Positions 7,942-15,625 of a stretch of DNA of 44,864 nt are shown piece after piece. The position numbers were made by a program, and so were the translations under genes. Position 1 is the first letter of the stretch. Each line of letters starts with the position of its first letter. This stretch comes from Pseudomonas sp. P7548. Lineage in GTDB: Bacteria > Pseudomonadota > Gammaproteobacteria > Pseudomonadales > Pseudomonadaceae. The notes beneath the pieces were generated by a model. The model worked only from the letters and a program-made list of their open reading frames with translations. It was not told the origin of the DNA and ran no database searches. The stretch covers positions 1 through 44,864 of the forward strand of contig NZ_JACARO010000031.1 of NCBI RefSeq assembly GCF_013386585.1, written 5' to 3'.

Positions 7942-9921
7942 ATGTCCTTGCCCAAGCATCACCTTGAATTGCTCAGCCCTGCCCGCGATGTCGCCATCGC
8001 GCGGGAGGCTATCCTGCATGGCGCCGACGCCATCTACATCGGCGGCCCAAGTTTCGGCGCGCGCCATAACGCCTGCAACGACGTCAGCGATATCGCCGGG
8101 CTGGTCGAGTTCGCCCGCCGTTACCACGCGCGCGTATTCACCACCATCAACACCATCTTGTATGACAACGAACTGGAACCGGCGCGCAAGCTGATCCATC
8201 AGCTTTACGACGCCGGCGTTGACGCCTTGATCGTGCAGGACATGGGCGTGATGGAGCTGGATATTCCGCCCATCGAGCTGCACGCCAGCACCCAGACGGA
8301 CATCCGCACCCTGGGCCGCGCCAAGTTCCTCGACCAGGCCGGTTTTTCCCAACTGGTCTTGGCCCGTGAGCTGAACCTGCAGGAAATCCGCGCCATCGCC
8401 GACGAGACCGATGCCGCCATCGAGTTCTTCATCCACGGCGCGCTGTGTGTGGCGTTCTCCGGGCAGTGCAACATCTCCCACGCGCAGAATGGCCGCAGCG
8501 CCAACCGTGGCGACTGCTCCCAGGCTTGCCGCCTGCCATACACCTTGAAAGATGACCAGGGCCGTGTCGTGGCCTTCGAAAAACACCTGTTGTCGATGAA
8601 AGACAACAACCAGAGCGCCAACATTCGCGCCCTGGTGGAAGCCGGTGTGCGCTCGTTCAAGATCGAAGGCCGCTACAAGGACATGGGCTATGTGAAGAAC
8701 ATCACCGCCTACTACCGCCAGCGCCTCGATGACGTGCTCGAAGACCGCCCGGACCTGGCCCGCGCGTCCAGCGGCCGTACCGCGCACTTCTTCCTGCCCG
8801 ACCCGGAAAAAACCTTCCACCGTGGCAGCACCGACTATTTCGTCACCGACCGCAAGGTCGACATCGGCGCCTTCGACACCCCGACCTTCACCGGCTTGCC
8901 GGTAGGTATGGTGGAAAAAGCCGGCAAGCGTGACCTGCAAGTGGTCACCCATGAGCCGCTGTCCAATGGCGATGGCCTCAACGTGCTGATCAAGCGCGAA
9001 GTGGTGGGGTTCCGCGCCAACATCGCCGAGCCTAAAGGTGAGTTCGAGGAAGACGGTGAGAAGCGCTATCGCTACCGCGTCGAGCCGAACGAAATGCCGA
9101 CTGGCCTGCACCAGTTGCGCCCGAACCACCCGCTGAACCGCAACCTGGACCACAATTGGCAACAGGCGCTGCTCAAGACCTCATCCGAACGCCGCATCGG
9201 GCTGACCTGGGCTGCTCGTCTGCGTGAAGAACAGCTGGAAGTGACCGCCACCAGCGAAGAAGGCATCAGCGCCAGCGTCACCCTGCCCGGCCCGTTTGGC
9301 GTGGCCAACAAACCGGAACAGGCGCTGGACACACTGCGTGACTTGCTCGGCCAGTTGGGCACTACCGAATACCACGCCACGAACATCCAGCTGGATGCAC
9401 CGCAGGCATTCTTCATTCCCAACTCGCAGCTCAAGGCCTTGCGCCGCGAAGTGATCGAAGCGCTGACAGCTGCCCGCGTGGCCGCTCACCCCCGTGGCGG
9501 GCGCAAAGCCGAGACCACACCGCCACCGGTGTACCCGGAAGCGCATTTGTCGTTCCTGGCCAACGTCTACAACCAGAAAGCGCGTGACTTCTACCACCGT
9601 CATGGCGTGAAGCTGATCGACGCGGCCTTTGAAGCCCACGAAGAAACGGGCGAAGTGCCAGTGATGATCACCAAGCATTGCCTGCGGTTCTCGTTCAACC
9701 TGTGTCCTAAACAGGCCAAGGGCGTGACCGGGGTGAAGACCAAGGTCGCGCCGATGCAGTTGATTCACGGTGATGAAGTGCTGACCCTCAAGTTCGACTG
9801 CAAGCCCTGCGAAATGCACGTGGTCGGCAAGATCAAGGGCCACATCCTCGGCCTGCCACAACCGGGCAGCTCGGTAGAGCATTTCAACCCCGAAAACATC
9901 ATCTTTCAAGGCACCCACTAA
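7942..9921 (+). CDS. rlhA: 23S rRNA C2501 hydroxylation factor RlhA (U32 peptidase-like)
   Basis: A 659-aa protein of the U32 family. Its length matches RlhA (YdcP, about 650 aa), which is needed for hydroxylation of 23S rRNA cytidine 2501, rather than the shorter tRNA factor TrhP. The N-terminal TIM-barrel-like half starts LELLSPARDVAIAREAILHG. The cysteine-rich centre (ALCVAFSGQCNISHAQNG, then RGDCSQACRLPY) is the U32 signature. The C-terminal part has HCLRFSFNLCPKQ and FDCKPCEM, a further cysteine cluster that could hold Fe-S. ATG 7942 (MSLPKHHLELLSPA) is chosen because homologues begin this way; in-frame ATGs upstream at 7876 and 7903 lack ribosome sites. Confidence 0.88.
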   Translation: MSLPKHHLELLSPARDVAIAREAILHGADAIYIGGPSFGARHNACNDVSDIAGLVEFARRYHARVFTTINTILYDNELEPARKLIHQLYDAGVDALIVQDMGVMELDIPPIELHASTQTDIRTLGRAKFLDQAGFSQLVLARELNLQEIRAIADETDAAIEFFIHGALCVAFSGQCNISHAQNGRSANRGDCSQACRLPYTLKDDQGRVVAFEKHLLSMKDNNQSANIRALVEAGVRSFKIEGRYKDMGYVKNITAYYRQRLDDVLEDRPDLARASSGRTAHFFLPDPEKTFHRGSTDYFVTDRKVDIGAFDTPTFTGLPVGMVEKAGKRDLQVVTHEPLSNGDGLNVLIKREVVGFRANIAEPKGEFEEDGEKRYRYRVEPNEMPTGLHQLRPNHPLNRNLDHNWQQALLKTSSERRIGLTWAARLREEQLEVTATSEEGISASVTLPGPFGVANKPEQALDTLRDLLGQLGTTEYHATNIQLDAPQAFFIPNSQLKALRREVIEALTAARVAAHPRGGRKAETTPPPVYPEAHLSFLANVYNQKARDFYHRHGVKLIDAAFEAHEETGEVPVMITKHCLRFSFNLCPKQAKGVTGVKTKVAPMQLIHGDEVLTLKFDCKPCEMHVVGKIKGHILGLPQPGSSVEHFNPENIIFQGTH

Positions 9922-10014
9922 CTGTAGTGAGCGGGCTTGCCCCGCGCCGCGGTGTGTCAGACGTACAAGAGGCGCCTGACATGCCGCCGCGCGGGGCAAG
10001 CCCGCTCACTACAG
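9922..10014. repeat. REPIN (inverted REP pair)
   Basis: Two perfectly complementary 25-nt arms (9922-9946 and 9990-10014) with core TGTAGTGAGCGGGCTTGCCC flank a 43-nt spacer. This is a classic REP doublet forming a long hairpin. It lies just after rlhA and may also stop convergent transcription with the 912-aa gene. Confidence 0.92.
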
Positions 10015-10042
10015 CACTCTGTTGATTCGTCTTACTTATTTC

Positions 10043-12781
10043 TCAACGCGCCGGAGTGAAGGTCACGGGCCGATAAGTGAACGTCCACGCCTTGATCGGG
10101 TTGTAATGTGGATTTTTCTTTGCAGCTCTAAACTTTTCGCTGGCTAACTTACCCGTCACAAGTTGCGTACTGACGTGGTCCACCGCTCGACGCTCTACGG
10201 GGAGCAGCTCAACCTCACCGCCCAGGGCTTCTGCAATGTGGTGCTTCGCCACGCCTTTTAGTCCGTTGATCTTCTCGGGGCTCATATAGGCAGACAGGGT
10301 ACCCTCATAGCCTTTGACAGGCTTGCCAATAAGCCTACTGAACTCAGCAGCAAAGGATGCATTTTCGCCATTGCCGGAGTAACACATCAGTAACCGCACG
10401 TTGTCGTAATCGCTCGGGTTGATCCCTTTGGCCCTTAATGCATCCAGCAATTCTTGTGGCGTGTGCGGCTTGCCGTTGTAGACAATCCTGGCAGGCGTTT
10501 TGGTGTTAGTGCGCAATGACAAACCGCCTGGATCTTCTCCATGCGCCAGGATATTCAGTCGTACTTTCGATTCTTTCTTATTGAGGTCCACAAAGGTAAA
10601 GAGACCATCGTCGACTGTTGTGAGGCTGTCCATGGTACCGCCCAATTTGATCAATTTTCCCTTCTGGGCAGTTATTTCTTCGACCGGCACCTTCCCTGTC
10701 ATACCGGGATAGGCAATGGGTTTCTCTTTAGGTACCGGAGCGGTTACCGTGATGGGTTCCTTGCCATTTGGTTTAGGCGTGTAGGTGCCTTCAACACCCT
10801 GCCGCTCATACGCTTTTGGTGCGCGGCGCCCAAGTGAATAACGGCCCTTAGTGTTGCCGAGTCCCTTGATTAATCTTGAGCCTCTTTTAACCACAGGCTT
10901 TAGCAGTTTCCCCACCCATTTTGTTGGTAAGACCGACAGCGCAGCGTCACCTACGGCAAAACCGGCATCAACAAGACCTGCCTTGCGCTCTGCCTCAGTG
11001 TGTCCATTGTTGGCCTGCCATGCACCAATCACGATCTGAGTGGGCGCCGTCAAAAACACCGCAGGCGGGATAATCACCCCCACCGCCCCCGCTATGTGGG
11101 ATACACGAGATATAAGAATCTTACGGTTCGACTTGATCCTTTCGTCACCGTCCGATACCGCATCCCATGCCTGGAGTTTGGTCAGGTTTTCGAACATATT
11201 TCCTTCGATACGGCTGTCAGGTCGACCATAGCCCACTACGCCGGGAAGATAGTTCTTAGTGTTTTCACCGATATTCTTTAATGTACTGCTGACGCCTTTT
11301 TTGATAGGCCCATCGCGAAGATGGTAATCGGTAAAGTGCCGCTCCAACTCTGCACGCCCCTCCTCACTCTTTGCCACGTCATGGATCCACTGACGCATCG
11401 CGGCCTCGTCCTTGAATTCAAAGAACGATTGCCCATCGCCGGGCATATACACCACGATCCGACCGGTTTGCTTGTGCTTCAGCACGGCAATGTCAGTGGC
11501 TCGATAATTATTGATTTCCAACATCGAGCGTTCTACATGCTCCGAGTCGGACTTTCCGGGGGTATCGAACTCTGCCGCTTCAACCACCATCGCCAAACCT
11601 TCTTTCGACAGCTTACCGTTCGCTGCGTCGAGCCCGGCACGGAACATATAATTTTTTTCGTGTAACGCCTGCATAGTCCCCATGTTTTCCTTCCAGAACT
11701 TTTGCTGCGCCGCTCCGTACAGTTTTGCGATATCTCGATTACGTGCAATTGAGGGCAGTAAAGCAGGATCTATATCGATTTTTTTATCAGGGCTGTACTT
11801 CGGATTGTTCGGATCCCCCGAAAAGATAACGGTTTGCCCTCCGCTGACACGATCATCCAACCAAGGATCGTTGTCCGCGACTGCCTGTGTTAACGACTTG
11901 GGCGCGCTCGTCGGTTTGCGGTCACCGATCACATAACCTTTGGGATGGAATCCGTGTTTCTTATAGTCAGGATCATCTTCACTGAAGTGCTGAATAAACA
12001 CCTTGTCGGGGTCAATATCAATCTCTGATGGGCCATTTTGTTTTGTGAATTCCTTGATGTCTTTGCGCACCTGCTCAGCCACTACCTTTTCAGGGGTAGG
12101 ATATTGCTCTTCCATCTGATCGGCCAGATCAACAATGGTTTGAGCCGACTGTTCAATTTTTTCACCCGGCGCTGCGGCATTCGGCTTGCCAGGCTCTATC
12201 CGAGGCGGCGTAATATCAACGACCTTCGCTGGCGTATTGACTATTTCCACCACCGTGGCGGGGTGTTGCTGCTCGTGGGTTTCACGTTTGCGCCTACTGC
12301 GTGAGGCGCCGTCGGAAGCGTCCGGCGTCGGCCAATTGAGTTGCGCCGGATCGTCAGCCAGCTTTTTCAGCCTAGTGTTCATCTCGGCAACGCTATTGAA
12401 CGTTTGAAAGGACGGCGCAAGTTGATGGGGGATTAACAGCACCACATTGGGCTTCTTTGACTCAGAAGGCACGCGCTGTATAACGATAGCGTCCTTGGCC
12501 ACATTGCCCTCTGCCTTCAAACGGCTCACTTCAACCTTTGGTAAACCTTGTTTGCCGGGAAATAATACCGCATCGAGCAGTTGTTGGACCTCAGGCCGCA
12601 AGTTGCCAGTATTCAAGCCGTTCACCATGTACTCGCGAACGTTGTCCTTGATGGTGTTTGAGACGTCGTCAAGTCCGGCAGCCCCCGCCGGTTTGATCTG
12701 GTCTGGCGCCGAACGCCAGGAAGCTGTCGAGTCAAACAAAGGAGTTGAATGTCCGAAATTACCAATTGAGTCATTGATCAT
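10043..12781 (-). CDS. Candidate T3SS effector, DUF6543-like toxin module plus C-terminal His/Cys peptidase-like domain (912 aa)
   Basis: No signal peptide; the N-terminus (MINDSIGNFGHSTPLFDSTA) is Ser/Asn/Thr-rich, as in type III substrates. The order is: N-terminal segment with VLFPGKQGLPKVEV; polybasic linker RSRRKRET (161-168); a Pro/Ala-rich stretch; a conserved core (about 205-500) with DPDKVFIQHFSEDD, RVSGGQTVIF and GRIVVYMPGDGQSFFEF; a hydrophobic part (about 555-620); and a C-terminal domain (about 700-840) with RLNILAHGED (His747) and VRLLMCYSGNG (Cys800). That spacing resembles clan CD caspase-fold or C80-type peptidases. The core resembles the DUF6543/dermonecrotic toxin modules of large Pseudomonas proteins (family recall, unverified). 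It is paralogous to 22373-25054 and lower in GC than its neighbours, suggesting transfer. A near-consensus hrp box lies at 13094-13122. The catalytic role is inferred. Confidence 0.75.
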   Translation of the reverse strand: MINDSIGNFGHSTPLFDSTASWRSAPDQIKPAGAAGLDDVSNTIKDNVREYMVNGLNTGNLRPEVQQLLDAVLFPGKQGLPKVEVSRLKAEGNVAKDAIVIQRVPSESKKPNVVLLIPHQLAPSFQTFNSVAEMNTRLKKLADDPAQLNWPTPDASDGASRSRRKRETHEQQHPATVVEIVNTPAKVVDITPPRIEPGKPNAAAPGEKIEQSAQTIVDLADQMEEQYPTPEKVVAEQVRKDIKEFTKQNGPSEIDIDPDKVFIQHFSEDDPDYKKHGFHPKGYVIGDRKPTSAPKSLTQAVADNDPWLDDRVSGGQTVIFSGDPNNPKYSPDKKIDIDPALLPSIARNRDIAKLYGAAQQKFWKENMGTMQALHEKNYMFRAGLDAANGKLSKEGLAMVVEAAEFDTPGKSDSEHVERSMLEINNYRATDIAVLKHKQTGRIVVYMPGDGQSFFEFKDEAAMRQWIHDVAKSEEGRAELERHFTDYHLRDGPIKKGVSSTLKNIGENTKNYLPGVVGYGRPDSRIEGNMFENLTKLQAWDAVSDGDERIKSNRKILISRVSHIAGAVGVIIPPAVFLTAPTQIVIGAWQANNGHTEAERKAGLVDAGFAVGDAALSVLPTKWVGKLLKPVVKRGSRLIKGLGNTKGRYSLGRRAPKAYERQGVEGTYTPKPNGKEPITVTAPVPKEKPIAYPGMTGKVPVEEITAQKGKLIKLGGTMDSLTTVDDGLFTFVDLNKKESKVRLNILAHGEDPGGLSLRTNTKTPARIVYNGKPHTPQELLDALRAKGINPSDYDNVRLLMCYSGNGENASFAAEFSRLIGKPVKGYEGTLSAYMSPEKINGLKGVAKHHIAEALGGEVELLPVERRAVDHVSTQLVTGKLASEKFRAAKKNPHYNPIKAWTFTYRPVTFTPAR

Positions 12782-13171
12782 GATTAGCGATTACCAAGGT
12801 TTGCCGACGCAACCTTTTCAAGGCGCCGTTGTTAAAGCGTTAAGGGTCAACTCATCCTTTACATGCCAGGCATTCACATCATTGATCGCCCTGTTGTTCT
12901 ATTCAGCACAACTCAGCATTGCCCATTCCGATGTACCGATAACTTATTTACTACTCTGTGTGGCGCGCGTAATGCTTACTTCGGTTGACACTTTTATTTA
13001 TAAGGCAATCGCTATCCAGCGAAAGCTCCACCCTCTGTTGGCGGATCTATTTCAAAGCAATGCAGTATTTCTACTGCGATGCTTGCCATCTCTTGGGTGG
13101 TGCTTACGTGGGAGTTTGTTCCAATGAACTCATAATTATTCTTAATATCCTACACGCTAGCGGACATACCG
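12782..13171. other. 390-bp AT-rich upstream region of the 912-aa gene
   Basis: AT-rich, with no gene supported. It holds the hrp box at 13094-13122, which would give a long 5' leader of roughly 300 nt. A plus-strand frame through here is only an extension of antisense sequence and has no family features. The EamA gene ends at 13172, so the hrp box lies between two minus-strand genes. Confidence 0.6.
13094..13122 (-). promoter_or_regulatory. hrp box (HrpL-type ECF sigma promoter) upstream of the 912-aa gene
   Basis: Reading the minus strand, GGAACA-N16-CCACCCA matches the established hrp-box consensus GGAACC-N15/16-CCACNNA at 10 of 11 defined positions, with canonical spacing. It points at the 912-aa candidate effector, whose start codon is about 310 bp downstream with no gene between. 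Confidence 0.7.
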
Positions 13172-14068
13172 TTACGCAGGTGTTCGTCTACGAAGGATGG
13201 CGAGGCTACCCCAGCCCCGCTGCAGCCCAGCCGCCGCCAATAAGATCGCCACCACGCCCAGCCATTGCAGCCAGCCCAGGCGGTGCCCGAAGGCAAACCA
13301 GTCGACAAAAATCGCCGCAATCGGGTAGATGAATGACAGCGCGCCAGTCAACGCCGTCGGCAGTTTCTGGATCGCGCCGTAGAGCAACACATACATCAAG
13401 CCGGTGTGCACCATTCCCAGGGTGACCAACGCCGCCCAGGCATTGGGCGCAGTCGGCAGGCTGTTCCAGGGCACCAAGGGGGCCAGCAACACGGCGCCGG
13501 TTGCCACCTGGATCAGTGCCATCAAATGCGGCGGCACCGCCTTCAGGCGCTTGATGATCAATGCCGCGACCGCATACAAAAACGCCGCCCCCAACGCCAG
13601 TGCGATCCCCACCAGATAATCCCCGCCACTCTGCTGCCCGCCATGGGCGGTGACAATCGCCAGCATGCCGAGGAACGCCACGCTCAACCATGCCAGCTTC
13701 AACACGGTGATTTTTTCACCGAGAAACACCGCCGCCAGCAGCACCAACATGAACGGCTGCACGTTGTACACCGCCGTGCTGATGGCGATGGACGCGTGGG
13801 AATAGGATTCAAACAGCAGTAACCAATTGCCGACAATCGCCACGCCACTGAGCACCGCCAGCCCGACCTTGGCCCAACTGAGCAGGTCCAGGCGCAGGTA
13901 ACCGAGCACGGCGCACACCAGCAGCAGCGTCAGCCCGCCGATCACACAACGCCAGAACACCACTTCGATCACCGACACGCCGGACACCAGCACAAACCAA
14001 CCAATGGTGCCGGAGATCAGCATGGCGGCGATCATTTCCCACGAACCGCGACGGATAGATGTGTCCAC
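13172..14068 (-). CDS. EamA/DMT-family transporter
   Basis: A 298-aa inner membrane protein with about ten hydrophobic helices and two EamA repeats, as in drug/metabolite exporters. GTG 14068 is the start, with GGAG 8 nt upstream. Typical segments are MIAAMLISGTIGWFVLVSG at the N-terminus, PFMLVLLAAVFLGEKITVLK at the end of the first half and ALSFIYPIAAIFVDWFAFGH in the second half. It is divergent from an Lrp/AsnC regulator 109 bp away, a common exporter-regulator pair for amino acids or related metabolites. The substrate is unknown. Confidence 0.9.
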   Translation of the reverse strand: MDTSIRRGSWEMIAAMLISGTIGWFVLVSGVSVIEVVFWRCVIGGLTLLLVCAVLGYLRLDLLSWAKVGLAVLSGVAIVGNWLLLFESYSHASIAISTAVYNVQPFMLVLLAAVFLGEKITVLKLAWLSVAFLGMLAIVTAHGGQQSGGDYLVGIALALGAAFLYAVAALIIKRLKAVPPHLMALIQVATGAVLLAPLVPWNSLPTAPNAWAALVTLGMVHTGLMYVLLYGAIQKLPTALTGALSFIYPIAAIFVDWFAFGHRLGWLQWLGVVAILLAAAGLQRGWGSLAILRRRTPA

Positions 14069-14177
14069 GATGGAAGCTCCTCAAGTGAGGCTCAATTATG
14101 GCAATCTGCTCGGCAGCAGCTCCAGCGACTAAAAAAGGCAAAACCTTAGAATCACCTTTTCTTATTAGGCGGACACC

Positions 14178-14618
14178 ATGCTTGACACCATCGACCAGCA
14201 ACTGATCGCCGCCCTGATGGACGACTCGCGATTGTCCCTCAAGGCCCTGGCCGGCATTACCGGGCTGTCTTCGCCCAGTGTCGGCGAACGCCTGCGCCGC
14301 CTTGAAGAGCGCGGCGTACTGACCCACTACACGGTCGACATCGACCCCAAGCATTTTGGTTACCTGCTGCAGGCCATCGTGCGTATTCGCCCCCTGCCCG
14401 GCCAATTGCAAGAAGTCGAACGCCAGATCCAGGCAATTCCCGAGTTCACCGAGTGCGACAAGGTCACCGGCGACGACTGCTTCATCGCGCGCCTGCACGT
14501 GCGCACCATGGAGCAACTGGACACCCTGCTTGACCGCCTCAACCACTACGCCGAAACCAACACCGCCATCGTCAAGAAGACCCCGGTGAAACGACGTTTG
14601 CCACCGCTGGCGCATTGA
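14178..14618 (+). CDS. Lrp/AsnC-family transcriptional regulator
   Basis: A 146-aa regulator. Its N-terminal helix-turn-helix (MLDTIDQQLIAALMDDSRLS, then LSSPSVGERLRRLEERGVLT) is followed by a C-terminal RAM ligand-binding domain (FTECDKVTGDDCFIARLHV). It starts at ATG 14178. The divergent EamA exporter is the likely target, with an amino acid as probable effector (inference). Confidence 0.9.
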   Translation: MLDTIDQQLIAALMDDSRLSLKALAGITGLSSPSVGERLRRLEERGVLTHYTVDIDPKHFGYLLQAIVRIRPLPGQLQEVERQIQAIPEFTECDKVTGDDCFIARLHVRTMEQLDTLLDRLNHYAETNTAIVKKTPVKRRLPPLAH

Positions 14619-14718
14619 TGATTTTAAGTCACTTGCGCAGTGACTTGATCGCTATTCTGTCAACAGTCGACGGTCTTTATGCTGGGCTCCACTCATTGGA
14701 ACCACAGGTGTAAAGCTC

Positions 14719-15567
14719 ATGTACGTGATTACCGGTATTACAGGCAAAGTCGGCGGCGCCCTGGCGCGCAATCTGCTCAAGGCGGGCCAACCGGTTCGTG
14801 CGGTGATTCGCGATGAGGCCAAGGCGGCGTATTGGGCGGATCTGGGCTGTGAAGTGGCATTCGCCCAGATGGAAGACGCCCAGGCGCTGACCGTTGCGTT
14901 CAAAGGTGCCACCGGCGTGTTTATCCTGCCGCCACCGGGGTTTGACCCATTGCCCGGTTTCCCCGAGGCCCGTGCGGTGATCGCCGCCGTGAGCCAGGCA
15001 TCGCAGGCGGCAGCACCGAAGAAGGTGTTGTGCCTGTCCACCATTGGCGCCCAGGCCGAGCAGGTCAATCTGCTGACCCAGCGCACCCTGATGGAGCAAG
15101 CCCTCGGCGCCCTCGAACTGCCGGTGACCTTCTTGCGTCCGGGCTGGTTCATGGAAAACGCGGCTTACGACGTGATCACAGCCCGCGAAACCGGGGTGAT
15201 CCACAGTTTCCTGCACCCCTTGGACAAGGCCATACCGATGATTGCCACGGCGGACATCGGCGTATTGGCGGCGCAACTGCTGCAACAGGACTGGTCCGGG
15301 CTGCGGGTGGTGGAATTGGAAGGGCAATGGGTGAGCCCCAACGATATTGCCCAGGCATTGGCGCAGATACTCGAGCGTGACGTACGCGCCGAGGTGGTTG
15401 AGCGTGATACCTGGGAAGCGTTGTTGCGTTCACAAGGCGCGCAGAACCCATTGCCACGCATACGCATGGTGGACGGTTTCAACGAAGGCTGGATCTGTTT
15501 CGAGCATGAGCATGTGATCAAGGGCAGCACACCGCTGCTGACTGTATTGCGTGAACTGGCGCGCTAA
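14719..15567 (+). CDS. NmrA-like NAD(P)-binding protein (atypical SDR)
   Basis: A 282-aa Rossmann-fold protein. The glycine-rich NAD(P) site is at the very start (MYVITGITGKVGGALARNLL). Further landmarks are VRAVIRDEAK, a segment after residue 70 with GVFILPPP, and LPVTFLRPGWFMENAAYD, which corresponds to the NmrA/QOR2-like part. Such proteins are NADPH-dependent reductases or redox sensors; the substrate is unknown. It follows the Lrp gene on the same strand after 100 bp and is followed by a terminator hairpin. Confidence 0.87.
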   Translation: MYVITGITGKVGGALARNLLKAGQPVRAVIRDEAKAAYWADLGCEVAFAQMEDAQALTVAFKGATGVFILPPPGFDPLPGFPEARAVIAAVSQASQAAAPKKVLCLSTIGAQAEQVNLLTQRTLMEQALGALELPVTFLRPGWFMENAAYDVITARETGVIHSFLHPLDKAIPMIATADIGVLAAQLLQQDWSGLRVVELEGQWVSPNDIAQALAQILERDVRAEVVERDTWEALLRSQGAQNPLPRIRMVDGFNEGWICFEHEHVIKGSTPLLTVLRELAR

Positions 15568-15580
15568 ACCCACCACACAC

Positions 15581-15610
15581 CTGTAGGCGCCGGCTTGCCG
15601 GCTCCTACAG
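15581..15610 (+). terminator. REP-like hairpin acting as terminator
   Basis: CTGTAGGCGCCGG / CCGGCTCCTACAG form a stem with one mismatch and a short loop, followed by TTTTAT on the plus strand. The core CGGCTTGCCGG is REP-like. It lies between the convergent NmrA-like gene and xylB. Confidence 0.7.
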
Positions 15611-15625
15611 TTTTATCTGTGTGGT

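Noticed and set aside
12954..12988. Second hrp-box-like arrangement TCAACC-N19-CCACACA upstream of the 912-aa gene
   Set aside because: The 19-nt gap is outside the 15-16 nt tolerated by HrpL promoters, and a better site with correct spacing lies at 13094-13122.
12447..13127. Plus-strand frame spanning the start of the 912-aa gene and its upstream region
   Set aside because: First part is antisense to the candidate effector; the remainder has no ribosome site, no recognisable domain and overlaps the hrp box region.
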